DNA of 64,000 nucleotides from Algibacter pectinivorans (GTDB lineage Bacteria; Bacteroidota; Bacteroidia; Flavobacteriales; Flavobacteriaceae): contig NZ_FOMI01000003.1 of assembly GCF_900112595.1 (NCBI RefSeq), positions 186,001 to 250,000 of the forward strand. The letters run 5' to 3'. The stretch's first letter is position 1, and each line of letters begins with the position of its first letter. The position numbers and the translations under genes are program-made. Positions 37,262 to 45,515 of the stretch are shown here, piece by piece. The notes beneath the pieces are model-generated. The model was given only the letters and a program-made list of their open reading frames with translations, did not search any database and had not been told where the DNA came from.

Positions 37262-37750
37262 TTATTCCTTTATAATTATACCATTTTCAAGTTCTGTTTT
37301 AGCGGGTGTTTCAAACCAAGTTTCCATAAAGTCGAAATTTTCTTGGGTTACCTCAAACTCAAAAGTGTCGCCTTTTTCAGTATTGCGTTTCATAACTCGT
37401 TTTTGGCGAATGGCTTTTGGTATATCTAAAAAGTGAAGTTTTATTTGGTAGCCATTGGCCTTTGCAAAGCGTCTAAATTTCTCTCGATGTTCAAATTTTG
37501 ATAGGCCTAAATCTAGAATGGCATCTGTTTTAGCGTCTTCCAATTGCTCTACTACATTTAAAATCATTTTTTCGGCTCTTTCAATGCGTTCTAAAAACCA
37601 TTCTAAACCATCCTCTGGCTTTTTATCTTCAAGAAATAGCGTTTTATTCCAGGCATCAATAGAAAAGACAATACCCTTTGTTTTTTCTTTTAACGCCTTA
37701 GCATAGGTTGTTTTGCCAGCGCCTGTATTTCCTACTATTAAATGTATCAT
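37262..37750 (-). CDS. P-loop ATP-binding kinase-like protein (AAA_33)
   Basis: 162 aa. Walker A GNTGAGKT at residues 7-14, then VFSIDAW, DAILDLGLSKFEHREKFRRF (Walker-B-like strand plus lid) and KLHFLDIPKAIRQKRVMKRN. This is the AAA_33/zeta-toxin-like small-molecule kinase fold. Proteins of this kind phosphorylate nucleosides, sugars or polynucleotide ends, but the substrate cannot be inferred. Monocistronic, divergent from the 37956 operon. Fold firm, function open. Confidence 0.85.
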   Translation of the reverse strand: MIHLIVGNTGAGKTTYAKALKEKTKGIVFSIDAWNKTLFLEDKKPEDGLEWFLERIERAEKMILNVVEQLEDAKTDAILDLGLSKFEHREKFRRFAKANGYQIKLHFLDIPKAIRQKRVMKRNTEKGDTFEFEVTQENFDFMETWFETPAKTELENGIIIKE

Positions 37751-37925
37751 GTAGCCTTTAATATATTATCTAAATTAATAAGTATAAAGCAATTTCAAAA
37801 TTTGAAAAAATATAAGGTATTAGTGTTACTTGTTATTCAAATACAGGAAAAACCCTTATAAAAATGAGGTGTAATCCTTGTGTGTTATCAGGCTATTTCC
37901 TCTTTTAAGCCCTTGTTTTTAAAAC

Positions 37926-37933
37926 TAAATTTG
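37926..37933 (+). promoter_or_regulatory. Candidate -7 element for the protease/ATP-grasp locus
   Basis: TAAATTTG matches TAnnTTTG and is 23 bp before the ATG of the 79-aa gene, giving a short leader. No clear -33 TTG at the normal distance. Confidence 0.45.
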
Positions 37934-37955
37934 GTTTTATCAATTAAACACACTC

Positions 37956-38195
37956 ATGAAAAATTACTTTAAAGTTAAAGAAGTTTTTAAAACTATACAA
38001 GCGCAGGTTATAGATTATCCTAACGTAACAGGTATAGAAATAGCATCTTTAAAAAAAGACGGTGTGTACACCAGCGATTTATGTATTAGGGTTTTAGTGA
38101 ATTCTGAAAACGTAACCATTAAAGATTTAAATATCCCCGAATCTATAGACGGTATAGCAATTAGCGTAACATATAAAACCATTTTCCCTCAATAA
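37956..38195 (+). CDS. Small protein, stand-alone copy of the protease N-terminal module
   Basis: 79 aa without signal peptide. It aligns over its whole length with residues 1-80 of the next gene's product: NVTGIEIA...LCIRVLV against GVTGVDVG...ITIRVHV, and NIPESIDGIAISV...IFPQ against KIPETINGIKTDV...VFPQ. Both modules end with FPQ, where the protease continues with its catalytic part. The fold looks alpha-beta-beta-alpha-beta, roughly ferredoxin-like, as in some protease propeptides. It is first in the locus, 44 bases before the protease gene. It could be an inhibitor, a carrier or a substrate. Homology is seen directly; role is inferred. Confidence 0.8.
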   Translation: MKNYFKVKEVFKTIQAQVIDYPNVTGIEIASLKKDGVYTSDLCIRVLVNSENVTIKDLNIPESIDGIAISVTYKTIFPQ

Positions 38196-38239
38196 TTAAT
38201 TAAAACTGTAAAACTATGTAGAATTAAAACCCCATTAAA

Positions 38240-39712
38240 ATGAAAGCATTAAACGACATTATTAAGGAAAAGCAATCTGCCGAAGCTGCTTTATTTAAAC
38301 TAAAAGGCGTAACAGGAGTCGATGTAGGCTATAAGTACACAGATGGTAAACGTACCGATGAAATTACCATTAGGGTACATGTAAAACAAAAAAAGAAAAC
38401 GGTTGCTTCAAAAGATAAAATTCCGGAAACAATAAACGGTATTAAAACAGATGTTATTGAAATGGAAGTTTTCCCTCAGGTGTTCTCTCAAAAACTAGAA
38501 AACATTTCATTACAAGCCGATACCACTACGTATGCCACGGTACAAGGCGGAATTAGCATCGGGCCAGAACGTACTATTTCAGGCTATGTATTTACAGGAA
38601 CTTTAGGCTGTATTGCTAAAGATAATGTTACAAACAACCCCGTACTATTAAGTAATTATCATGTTATGTGTGTGGATAATACATGGAGTGTTGGCGATTT
38701 TATGTGCCAACCAAGTCGTGTGGATACAGGTTCGCCAGGAACCGATAGAGTAGGAGCTTTAGAACGCGCTGTTTTAAGCGGACATGTAGATGGTGCTATT
38801 TCCACTTTAAGTGGCAGACCGCACGACTGTTCTATTGTAGATATAGGCGATGTAAAAGGAACGGCATCGGCTGTTTTAAATTCGGCAGTAAGAAAACGGG
38901 GTAGAACAACACTATTTACCGAAGGTTTTGTTGATGCTATAAATGCCACCGTAAATGTTAACTACGGAGACACCATTGGTGTTAAAACTTTAACCGATCA
39001 AATTGGTATAAGACCCGACGAAAATGTAAACCCAAAATTTAGTGCTAAAGGCGATTCGGGTTCTGTGGTTGTAGATGCCGATAATAAGGTAATAGGGTTG
39101 CTTTTTGCAGGTAACGATTCTGGTTACACCTATATTAATCCGATTTCGCATGTTTTAAGCGAGTTGAATATTTCTTTATGTATTAAATCTAAAAGTGTTT
39201 TAAAAGATTTTAAAGATATTAATAAAGAAGCTAAAGAAATTAAACTTGAAAAGCTCGAAAAAAGTGAAAAATTAGAAAAGCTAGAGAAAAAGGAAAACAA
39301 GGAAATTAAAAAGGAAAAGCTGGAAAAGATTGAAAAGGTAGAAAGTAAAGAGTTTAAAAAAGAAATAAAAGAAATTAAAAAAGAGTTCTATAAGGAATTG
39401 CCAGATAATAAAGGCATTATGCCAGATAAAGTAGATAAGCCTATTACAGATAAGCTAGATAAACCTTTTGATGGCGGTAATAAGCTAAGAGAGATCTCGG
39501 ATAACTATAAACCAGGTTTAGGTAACTTTAATACTGGCGGAAATACAATTGAAGATCGCTTGTCGCAAATAGAACAAAGTTTATCTGCATTAACTGCTTT
39601 TATTGGTTCAGATTTACGGCCAGATTTATCATCGGGCGCTTTAACTAATGAACAGGATATTGCAGCGATGCAAGAAAAAATGAATAAAGATATTGCTGAC
39701 AGTATGATGTAA
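38240..39712 (+). CDS. Trypsin-like serine protease with N-terminal module and Lys/Glu-repeat tail
   Basis: 490 aa, no signal peptide. Residues 1-80: module shared with the preceding gene. Residues ~95-315: trypsin-like fold with a complete triad, His141 (LLSNYHVMC), Asp184 (GHVDGAIS) and Ser273 (AKGDSGSVVVD). Residues ~326-385: a stretch made almost only of Lys, Glu, Ile and Leu (LEKLEKSEKLEKLEKKENKE), probably a charged helix. Residues ~390-410: Pro/Asp/Lys repeats (DKVDKPITDKLDKPFD). Residues ~436-490: an amphipathic tail (IEDRLSQIEQSLSALTAFIG). Located between its stand-alone module and an ATP-grasp gene pair. Predicted active and cytoplasmic unless exported without a classical signal; target unknown. 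Confidence 0.85.
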   Translation: MKALNDIIKEKQSAEAALFKLKGVTGVDVGYKYTDGKRTDEITIRVHVKQKKKTVASKDKIPETINGIKTDVIEMEVFPQVFSQKLENISLQADTTTYATVQGGISIGPERTISGYVFTGTLGCIAKDNVTNNPVLLSNYHVMCVDNTWSVGDFMCQPSRVDTGSPGTDRVGALERAVLSGHVDGAISTLSGRPHDCSIVDIGDVKGTASAVLNSAVRKRGRTTLFTEGFVDAINATVNVNYGDTIGVKTLTDQIGIRPDENVNPKFSAKGDSGSVVVDADNKVIGLLFAGNDSGYTYINPISHVLSELNISLCIKSKSVLKDFKDINKEAKEIKLEKLEKSEKLEKLEKKENKEIKKEKLEKIEKVESKEFKKEIKEIKKEFYKELPDNKGIMPDKVDKPITDKLDKPFDGGNKLREISDNYKPGLGNFNTGGNTIEDRLSQIEQSLSALTAFIGSDLRPDLSSGALTNEQDIAAMQEKMNKDIADSMM

Positions 39713-39747
39713 TACGGCAAATAATTTTTGAGTTAGTCACTTTTAAT

Positions 39748-39800
39748 AAAACCTTAGAAACAAATATTAAAAGCAAAGTAGCTATTTGTTTTTAAGGTTT
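39748..39800 (+). terminator. Hairpin between protease and ATP-grasp genes (terminator or attenuator)
   Basis: 18-bp stem with one G-T pair, AAACCTTAGAAACAAATA (39748-39765) / TATTTGTTTTTAAGGTTT (39783-39800), 17-nt loop, then TTAATTAATT. It begins 36 bases after the protease stop and ends 17 bases before the next ATG. Confidence 0.7.
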
Positions 39801-39817
39801 TTAATTAATTACCTATT

Positions 39818-40501
39818 ATGAATGTAATATTAAGTCATCCACAAGATAGCGATGCCATTTGGCTTTATTTGGAGCTTAAAAAAAGCCATGTTGATATAGA
39901 ATTGGTGAGTCCGGAAGAGTTGCTAATGGCCGAAGAATGGACACAACATATTAATAATGATGAAGACCTGTTTTATATTAAAACAAAAAAAGGGCTAGAA
40001 ATAACCAATAGCAACCTCAATTTTCTGTTTAATAGAACACAAATGGCTATAGCACCAATTTGGGATAAAGCCAAAGAGCCCGAACGCCAGTACGTACAAT
40101 CTGAAATGAATGCCTTAATGATGAGTTGGTTAGCCCAGGTTAGTAAAAAAGGACGTATTTACAACCCAGGAAAAGGTTATAGTTTAAGTGGTGTGTTTTG
40201 GTCTAAACAACAATGGGCTAATGCTGCCTTTAAAGCAGGATTTAATTCTGCATCTTCAGAGGCTACTGCACTAATAGAACCTGTACTTGTAGTTGGTACA
40301 AAGGTAATTACAAATTACCGTAATAAAACCTTGATTGAACATTGTATAAAACTCTCTATGCTCGCCCAAACACCTTTGTTAGAAATTTATATAAATAAAC
40401 AGGATGAAACCCAATTTTTAAGTGCCAATACTTATCCAGAACTTAGTAAGTATGGCGCTAAATTAATTGCTATTTTAAAACACATTATTTATGAAAACTA
40501 A
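39818..40501 (+). CDS. Degenerate ATP-grasp-like partner protein
   Basis: 227 aa. Residues 1-145 look like the N-terminal (pre-ATP-grasp) domain of RimK-type ligases: NFLFNRTQ, YVQSEMNALMMSWLAQ, IYNPGKGYSLSGVFWSKQQW and AAFKAGF. After it come only about 80 residues (LVVGTKVITN, LLEIYINKQDETQFLSANTY, PELSKYGAKLIAIL) that resemble the last strands of the ATP-grasp domain, without the metal-binding E-x-N. The protein is therefore probably inactive by itself. Its stop codon overlaps the start of a full ATP-grasp gene by 11 bp, so the two may form a heteromer. The fold assignment is by eye and moderate. Confidence 0.65.
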   Translation: MNVILSHPQDSDAIWLYLELKKSHVDIELVSPEELLMAEEWTQHINNDEDLFYIKTKKGLEITNSNLNFLFNRTQMAIAPIWDKAKEPERQYVQSEMNALMMSWLAQVSKKGRIYNPGKGYSLSGVFWSKQQWANAAFKAGFNSASSEATALIEPVLVVGTKVITNYRNKTLIEHCIKLSMLAQTPLLEIYINKQDETQFLSANTYPELSKYGAKLIAILKHIIYEN

Positions 40502-41414
40502 AATGGTATTATTATGTGGTATACCTAGTGAAAGCCCAATCTCGAAAGTTAAAGATGCTTTAATGGAAACAGATGCACAGGTTGTTGTTTTTAATCAAAG
40601 ACATTTTGAAAACACAGAAATTGATTGGAAGTTTGTTAATGGTGTGCCTAAAGGAAAATTGTATATGTCCAACTGCAGCTATGATTTATCGAGTTTTAAG
40701 AGTGTGTATTCTCGGTTTATGAGCGAAAATAACCTACCAGAAATGGAGGGCAAAGATGAAAAAACTAAGGCTAGATGTAAAATGCTACACGAATCTTTAT
40801 TTGAATGGTTGGAAGTTACAAATGCTAAGGTTGTTAATAGGCACAGCAACATGTATAGTAATAGTAGTAAACCGTACCAAGCACAAATAATTAAGCGCTA
40901 CGGATTAAAAACGCCTCCAACTTTAATTACCAATAATCCAAAAGCTGTTTTAGCTTTTAATGCAGCCCATAAATCTATAATTTATAAATCTATTAGTGGC
41001 ATACGTTCCATTGTAAAGGAGTTCGACCCTACTGATACCGAAAGGTTAAATAAAATAAAGTATTGCCCGGTTCAATTTCAAGCACGTTTATCTGGTTTCG
41101 ATGTTCGGGTTCATGTTATAGGAAAAGAGGTTATAGCCACTAAAATACTAACCACAGGTGTCGATTATCGTTATGCTAGAAAGGATGGTGGCGAAACCGA
41201 ATTGGAGCCTTTCAAAATTTCAGATGCCATAAAAAACGCATGTGTAAACGTTAGTGCTGCACTTAAATTAGATTTTAGCGGTATCGATTTAAGATTTACT
41301 GATAATGGCGATGTATATTGTTTTGAGGTAAATCCAATGCCGGGGTATTCCTATTACGAAAGCAATACAGGGCAAAAAATATCTAAAGTTTTAGCTAAAT
41401 ATTTGGTGGCGTAA
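40491..41414 (+). CDS. RimK-like ATP-grasp ligase
   Basis: 307 aa. N-terminal domain (1-120; SVYSRFMSENNLPEM, WLEVTNAKVVNRHSN), then the ATP-grasp domain: nucleotide-binding YKSISGIRSIV (165-175), PVQFQARLSGFDVRVHVIG (193-211) with Arg206, ATKILTTGVDYRYAR, and the metal-binding GIDLRFTDNGDVYCFEVNP with Asp266, Glu279 and Asn281. Such enzymes join a carboxylate to an amine, hydroxyl or thiol through an acyl phosphate; relatives include RimK, MvdC/D graspetide ligases and amidoligases. It is coupled by overlap to the degenerate partner and follows a protease with a Lys/Glu-rich tail. Substrate unknown. Confidence 0.87.
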   Translation: MKTKMVLLCGIPSESPISKVKDALMETDAQVVVFNQRHFENTEIDWKFVNGVPKGKLYMSNCSYDLSSFKSVYSRFMSENNLPEMEGKDEKTKARCKMLHESLFEWLEVTNAKVVNRHSNMYSNSSKPYQAQIIKRYGLKTPPTLITNNPKAVLAFNAAHKSIIYKSISGIRSIVKEFDPTDTERLNKIKYCPVQFQARLSGFDVRVHVIGKEVIATKILTTGVDYRYARKDGGETELEPFKISDAIKNACVNVSAALKLDFSGIDLRFTDNGDVYCFEVNPMPGYSYYESNTGQKISKVLAKYLVA

Positions 41415-41440
41415 TTAATGGTGCTTAAAGTAAATAATAG

Positions 41441-41851
41441 CTATTGGTTTGCAATTAAGTTGTCCACAATGGTTTGTATTCTACCACGTTTTATGGGTTT
41501 TATAATATAATCTGAAATCTCGCTAATCTTTTTCGCTCTTTCAAGATCGGCGTTATCTACCGAAGAAGATACCATATAAATTGTAATCTTCTTTCCTAAA
41601 TTAGGCTTAATCTTTATGTATTCTTCCATAAATTGGAAACCATCCATAATAGGCATATTAATATCTAATAAAATAATATCAGGAAGTTCATCTTCCTTAT
41701 TAAGATTTTCAATCATAAAGTTTATTGCCTCTTCACCATCAGAAAACGCGATAACGCTATTGTCAAAATCAAGAGATTGTATTGTTTTTTTGATGGTGTA
41801 TTGATAGATATCATCATCATCAACTACGCAAAAGCTTAAGTTTTTACTCAT
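41441..41851 (-). CDS. Single-domain response regulator (REC)
   Basis: 136 aa. Receiver only: acidic cluster D11-D14, phospho-acceptor D63 in LLDINMPIMDG, Ser in YMVSSSVD, Lys in YIIKPI. No output domain. Its gene lies 2 bases after the PAS histidine kinase gene, so the two form a pair of the kind in which the REC protein acts by protein contact. It belongs to the Bacteroidota group of stand-alone receivers that accompany PAS kinases with an HNLRAP H-box. Convergent with the ATP-grasp gene. Confidence 0.9.
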   Translation of the reverse strand: MSKNLSFCVVDDDDIYQYTIKKTIQSLDFDNSVIAFSDGEEAINFMIENLNKEDELPDIILLDINMPIMDGFQFMEEYIKIKPNLGKKITIYMVSSSVDNADLERAKKISEISDYIIKPIKRGRIQTIVDNLIANQ

Positions 41852-41853
41852 CT

Positions 41854-43716
41854 TTATTTATTAAAATTTATATTGAATGTAGACCCTTCATTTACTACAC
41901 TTTCAACCGATATTGTTCCTCCCATAGATTCCACTTGTACTTTGGTCATAAACAAACCTACGCCTTTAGCTTCCGGATGTCTATGGAACACTTTATTTAA
42001 CCCAAAAACTTTATGTCCATGTCTTTCTAGGTTGATGCCTAAACCATTATCTTTAAATTTGAGTTTTTCAATGCCGTCTTCAACAACAGATTGAATAAAA
42101 ATTTCTGGAGTTCTATCTTTGGATTTATACTTTATGGCATTGCTTACTAAATTAAGAAAAATACTTTCTAAATATACTTTATTATATTTAATATTTGGTT
42201 TTTCTGAAAAATCACAAACTATTTTAGTGTTGGTTTTTAAAATTTGACCAGATAAAATCTCTTTGGTTTTGTTTAAAACATCGTTAAAAGATAATAACTC
42301 CATAGGTTTAGAGCGTCCATCTTTAGTTTTTAAGGCCTCAATTAATGTGTTGAGTGTTAGTGTAAGATGATTTATTACCGTTTCGAACTTATCAAATAAG
42401 ATGGTTCTTTCTTCCTCTGATTTTGCCGCTTTGTAAAAATCCAATAAAGAATTTAGGTTACTTACCGGAGCCCGTAAATTATGTGAAGTAATGTGTGCAA
42501 AATCTGCCAATTGAATATTTTGAGAAGTAAGCTTATTTGCTAAAAGTTCTAAGTTTTCATTGGCTTGTAAAATTTTGTTTTCTGCTTTTTTCTGAAATGT
42601 AATATCTCTAATAGCAGCCGAAACAAGAAGACCTTCTTCCGTTTTTAGCGGACTTAAACTAATTTGAATAGGTATTTCTTTTCCTTTTTTATTAATACCG
42701 TAAAGCTCCTTGCCTTCACCCATTTCTCTTGTTTTGGGTGTTTCAAAAAAGGTTTTACGATGCGTTGTATGATGACTATACCTTTGTGGTATAAGTATTT
42801 CTACAGGTTGATTTATTAATTCTTCGGCGTGGTAACCAAATAATTTTTCTGCTTGCTTATTAATTAACTGAATGTTTCCAAGTTCGTTTACAATTACCAT
42901 GGCATCTGGTGCAGATTCTAGTAGTCCTTTAAACTTAATTTCTGCCATTCTTTGCTCGGTTACATCTTGGCAGGTGCCAATTATTTCAATAATATTGCCT
43001 GCTTTGTCCGTAATAAGTTCGCCAAGTAGTTGGATTGTTTTGGTTTTACCACTTGTGGTTTTAATGCGATGCAAAAGGTCGTAAAAAAACTTATCGTTTA
43101 AAGACTTTTCAACCGAATTGGTTACTAGTGCTTTATCATCAGGATGAACAAAACTAAAATACGTATCGTAAGTTAATTTTTTATTAGGGTGCACCTCAAA
43201 GATGTTATATAAGTTACTAGACCAAGTCACATCATTGGTAATAAGGTTCCACTGCCAATTTCCCATCATGGTAATTTTTTCGGCAGAATTTAAAACCTGA
43301 TTTTTTCTTAATAGTTCGGCCTCAATATGTTTTTGATTGGTTATATTTTTTATAATTCTAATAAAACCAATGTTTTTTCCACTTTCGTTTATTAAGGGTG
43401 TTAGTGTGGAAAGCGAAATAAATGTGGCGCCATCTTTTTTAACTATAGTACATTCGCGAGCATCGTAACCGTTATATTTAGCTAATAATTTATAAGGATC
43501 GAAATCTGAATCCTTGCTGTTGTATTTTAAAGCAATGTCTTTTTTAAATTTTTTAACTTCTTTATCAACCAGAAAAGAATTGACTGTTTTTAAACCAATC
43601 ATTTCTGAAGCAGAATATCCTAGTAAGATTTCGGCACCTTCATTAAACTGGTAGATTATTCCTTCATTATTGGTAGCTATAACAGCTATAATTTCAGAAT
43701 TTAAATTAGGTTTCAT
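41854..43716 (-). CDS. Multi-PAS sensor histidine kinase
   Basis: 620 aa with no membrane segment. Three PAS/PAC modules: about 5-130 (IYQFNEGAEILLGYSASEMI), 150-260 (WQWNLITNDVTWSSNLYNIF) and 265-385 (APDAMVIVNELGNIQLINKQ; LFGYHAEELI). Then a coiled linker, H-box HITSHNLRAPVSNLNSLLDF (about residue 415) and HATPase_c with KFKDNGLGIN and AKGVGLFMTKVQVESMGG. HNLRAP is the Bacteroidota variant of the H-box. Senses a cytoplasmic or redox signal through PAS domains; ligand unknown. Followed by a REC gene after two bases. Confidence 0.92.
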   Translation of the reverse strand: MKPNLNSEIIAVIATNNEGIIYQFNEGAEILLGYSASEMIGLKTVNSFLVDKEVKKFKKDIALKYNSKDSDFDPYKLLAKYNGYDARECTIVKKDGATFISLSTLTPLINESGKNIGFIRIIKNITNQKHIEAELLRKNQVLNSAEKITMMGNWQWNLITNDVTWSSNLYNIFEVHPNKKLTYDTYFSFVHPDDKALVTNSVEKSLNDKFFYDLLHRIKTTSGKTKTIQLLGELITDKAGNIIEIIGTCQDVTEQRMAEIKFKGLLESAPDAMVIVNELGNIQLINKQAEKLFGYHAEELINQPVEILIPQRYSHHTTHRKTFFETPKTREMGEGKELYGINKKGKEIPIQISLSPLKTEEGLLVSAAIRDITFQKKAENKILQANENLELLANKLTSQNIQLADFAHITSHNLRAPVSNLNSLLDFYKAAKSEEERTILFDKFETVINHLTLTLNTLIEALKTKDGRSKPMELLSFNDVLNKTKEILSGQILKTNTKIVCDFSEKPNIKYNKVYLESIFLNLVSNAIKYKSKDRTPEIFIQSVVEDGIEKLKFKDNGLGINLERHGHKVFGLNKVFHRHPEAKGVGLFMTKVQVESMGGTISVESVVNEGSTFNINFNK

Positions 43717-43850
43717 TAATATGTATTGGTTAAGTCTATTGGGTTACTAAATGCTATATGTAACCGTAAATAAGGTTGCGCTTATTAAGTTTTAGTATAG
43801 CTATTTGCTAAAGATAAATAAAATAATGTTGTAATAAAAGACAACAATGC

Positions 43851-45446
43851 TTAATCCTCTTCTGGGAAAGTAACGTGTTGGTATGCTCCTAAGTCTGGAG
43901 AACCTGTTCGGTTTGTGTTTAAAATATCTAGGGGAACTTGGGTAGAAAATGTAGCTAAACCTCGGCCATTCGCGGCAGAATCTTCTCCAATTATTAATTG
44001 GTTTGAGTCCGGATCCTTAAAGTCTGGTTGTTCATTAAAAATGTTTCCTTCGTACTTTAAAGTGTCATCAAAATTGTAATTATCGCCTGTGTAATTGTTA
44101 TTCGTATCATTAAAACGAATTAAACAATTGGTGAATTTAAAATTGAATACCACAGCATCATCTTCAATTTCATCTAAAAGAATTTCCGGATTATCATTTC
44201 CGTAGATAATACAGTTATTAAAATTAGCTTCAGTTAAATCTGCAATGGTTGCATTGTTGTCTTCATCTAAAACAAAATTGTTTAATAAAACCGCAGGGAA
44301 TTGTCTAAAACCATTGTTCCAGTAATTTACTAAAGTAGAGTGGGTGAAGTTGTATTTTCCGCCTAAAGTTCCAGCAAAAGATGATAAACCAGAATTATTT
44401 ATAACTAGGTTTTCGCCAGATATAGACGTGTTTCTTCCTAAAATTCCAAAGCTGCTAGAATTGTAAATTTGAGAGTTCGATATGCTTAGTTTATTGTTTG
44501 TTTCGTTTGGGTTACCATCAGATAGGATACCTATGGTTGAGTTTTTAATAGTAGCATAATTAATAGTATTGTTAACACTACCATCTAATAGCCAAATAGT
44601 GCCCCATTGCCCCGTTGTTTCAGAAAAATTAGGTTCTAAACGATCGCCTTCAAAAATCACTTCATTTTCCAAAAGGTCTTGATCGTTACTAAAAGCTCCA
44701 TTTACATGTATTGAGGCGCCGTTAGGTACGATAATACCCGAATTATCATGAAAGTGAACGCGTGCTCCAGCATTAATGGTTAAGGTTTCATTTGGAGGAA
44801 CCGTTGCAAAACCATAAATAACATAAGGTTTTTCGTTGGTAAATGTAAGCTCGTCGGGTAATAATTCGCGACCTTGTAAATCGGTTACCACTAATTCGCC
44901 TGCTATATTTAAAGTAAGCGTATCAATTACTTTTGTGGTGTTATCGCGGTCTGGAAAGATAAAAACAGCATCTTGAACTAAGGTTACCAATTCTACGGTT
45001 TGCTGGTTGTTGCCCGTATCAAATTCAATAGCATCGGTATATAAAAACTGATTGGCCGTAGCGGCTTGATTTTCAATATCAACCGTGGTTTCAATAAAGA
45101 TAAACAAACTGTCTTTGGCTAGAACTTCTACATTTTCAAATACTTTTCCTTCGGATCCTGGTGTTCCGTTATTTTCACCCAACATGCCGTCTATACTTAA
45201 TCGGTATAAGGAATTAAAGCCTTCCTTTAAGCTTATATTAGGAATAACAATATCGTTATCGCTCTTATTATATACTTTTAAATTGTAAGTGCTAGATCCA
45301 ATATTTGTAAAAATAGTGTCTAAGTAAACGGTGTCCTTAGAAAATTGTAAAGTTCCTGTGCTTGGAGTGAACTCAAAGTCTTTACGACAAGAGCTCCAAA
45401 GCATTAAAAAAAGTAAAGTAATGGAAAAATATAAAAAACGTGTCAT
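43851..45446 (-). CDS. Right-handed beta-helix lipoprotein
   Basis: 531 aa. Lipoprotein signal ITLLFLMLWSSC (Cys20) then RKDFEF. Residues ~30-130 form an Ig-like/ASPM-type beta module (VYLDTIFTNIGSSTYNLKVY). From about 215 on, strands typical of a parallel beta helix occur (VHFHDNSGIIVPNGASIHVN, GTIWLLDGSVNNTINYATIK, LSISNSQIYNSSSFGILG). The C-terminus has TNRTGSPDLGAYQHVTFPEE, common in pectate-lyase-like surface proteins. Such lipoproteins are frequent in Flavobacteriia; activity is unproven and could be polysaccharide binding. Single gene. Confidence 0.8.
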   Translation of the reverse strand: MTRFLYFSITLLFLMLWSSCRKDFEFTPSTGTLQFSKDTVYLDTIFTNIGSSTYNLKVYNKSDNDIVIPNISLKEGFNSLYRLSIDGMLGENNGTPGSEGKVFENVEVLAKDSLFIFIETTVDIENQAATANQFLYTDAIEFDTGNNQQTVELVTLVQDAVFIFPDRDNTTKVIDTLTLNIAGELVVTDLQGRELLPDELTFTNEKPYVIYGFATVPPNETLTINAGARVHFHDNSGIIVPNGASIHVNGAFSNDQDLLENEVIFEGDRLEPNFSETTGQWGTIWLLDGSVNNTINYATIKNSTIGILSDGNPNETNNKLSISNSQIYNSSSFGILGRNTSISGENLVINNSGLSSFAGTLGGKYNFTHSTLVNYWNNGFRQFPAVLLNNFVLDEDNNATIADLTEANFNNCIIYGNDNPEILLDEIEDDAVVFNFKFTNCLIRFNDTNNNYTGDNYNFDDTLKYEGNIFNEQPDFKDPDSNQLIIGEDSAANGRGLATFSTQVPLDILNTNRTGSPDLGAYQHVTFPEED

Positions 45447-45515
45447 TTATAAATGCTAAGATTTGAGCCTAAAAATATAACTTTTGAAATTATGATTTAG
45501 TATAATACGGCCTAA

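Noticed and set aside
39215-39480. Possible DNA tandem repeat or array in the protease tail
   Set aside because: The AAAGAA/GAAAAG-rich DNA follows from repeated Lys-Glu codons with irregular units; no regular spacers, so not a CRISPR or a DNA-level repeat.
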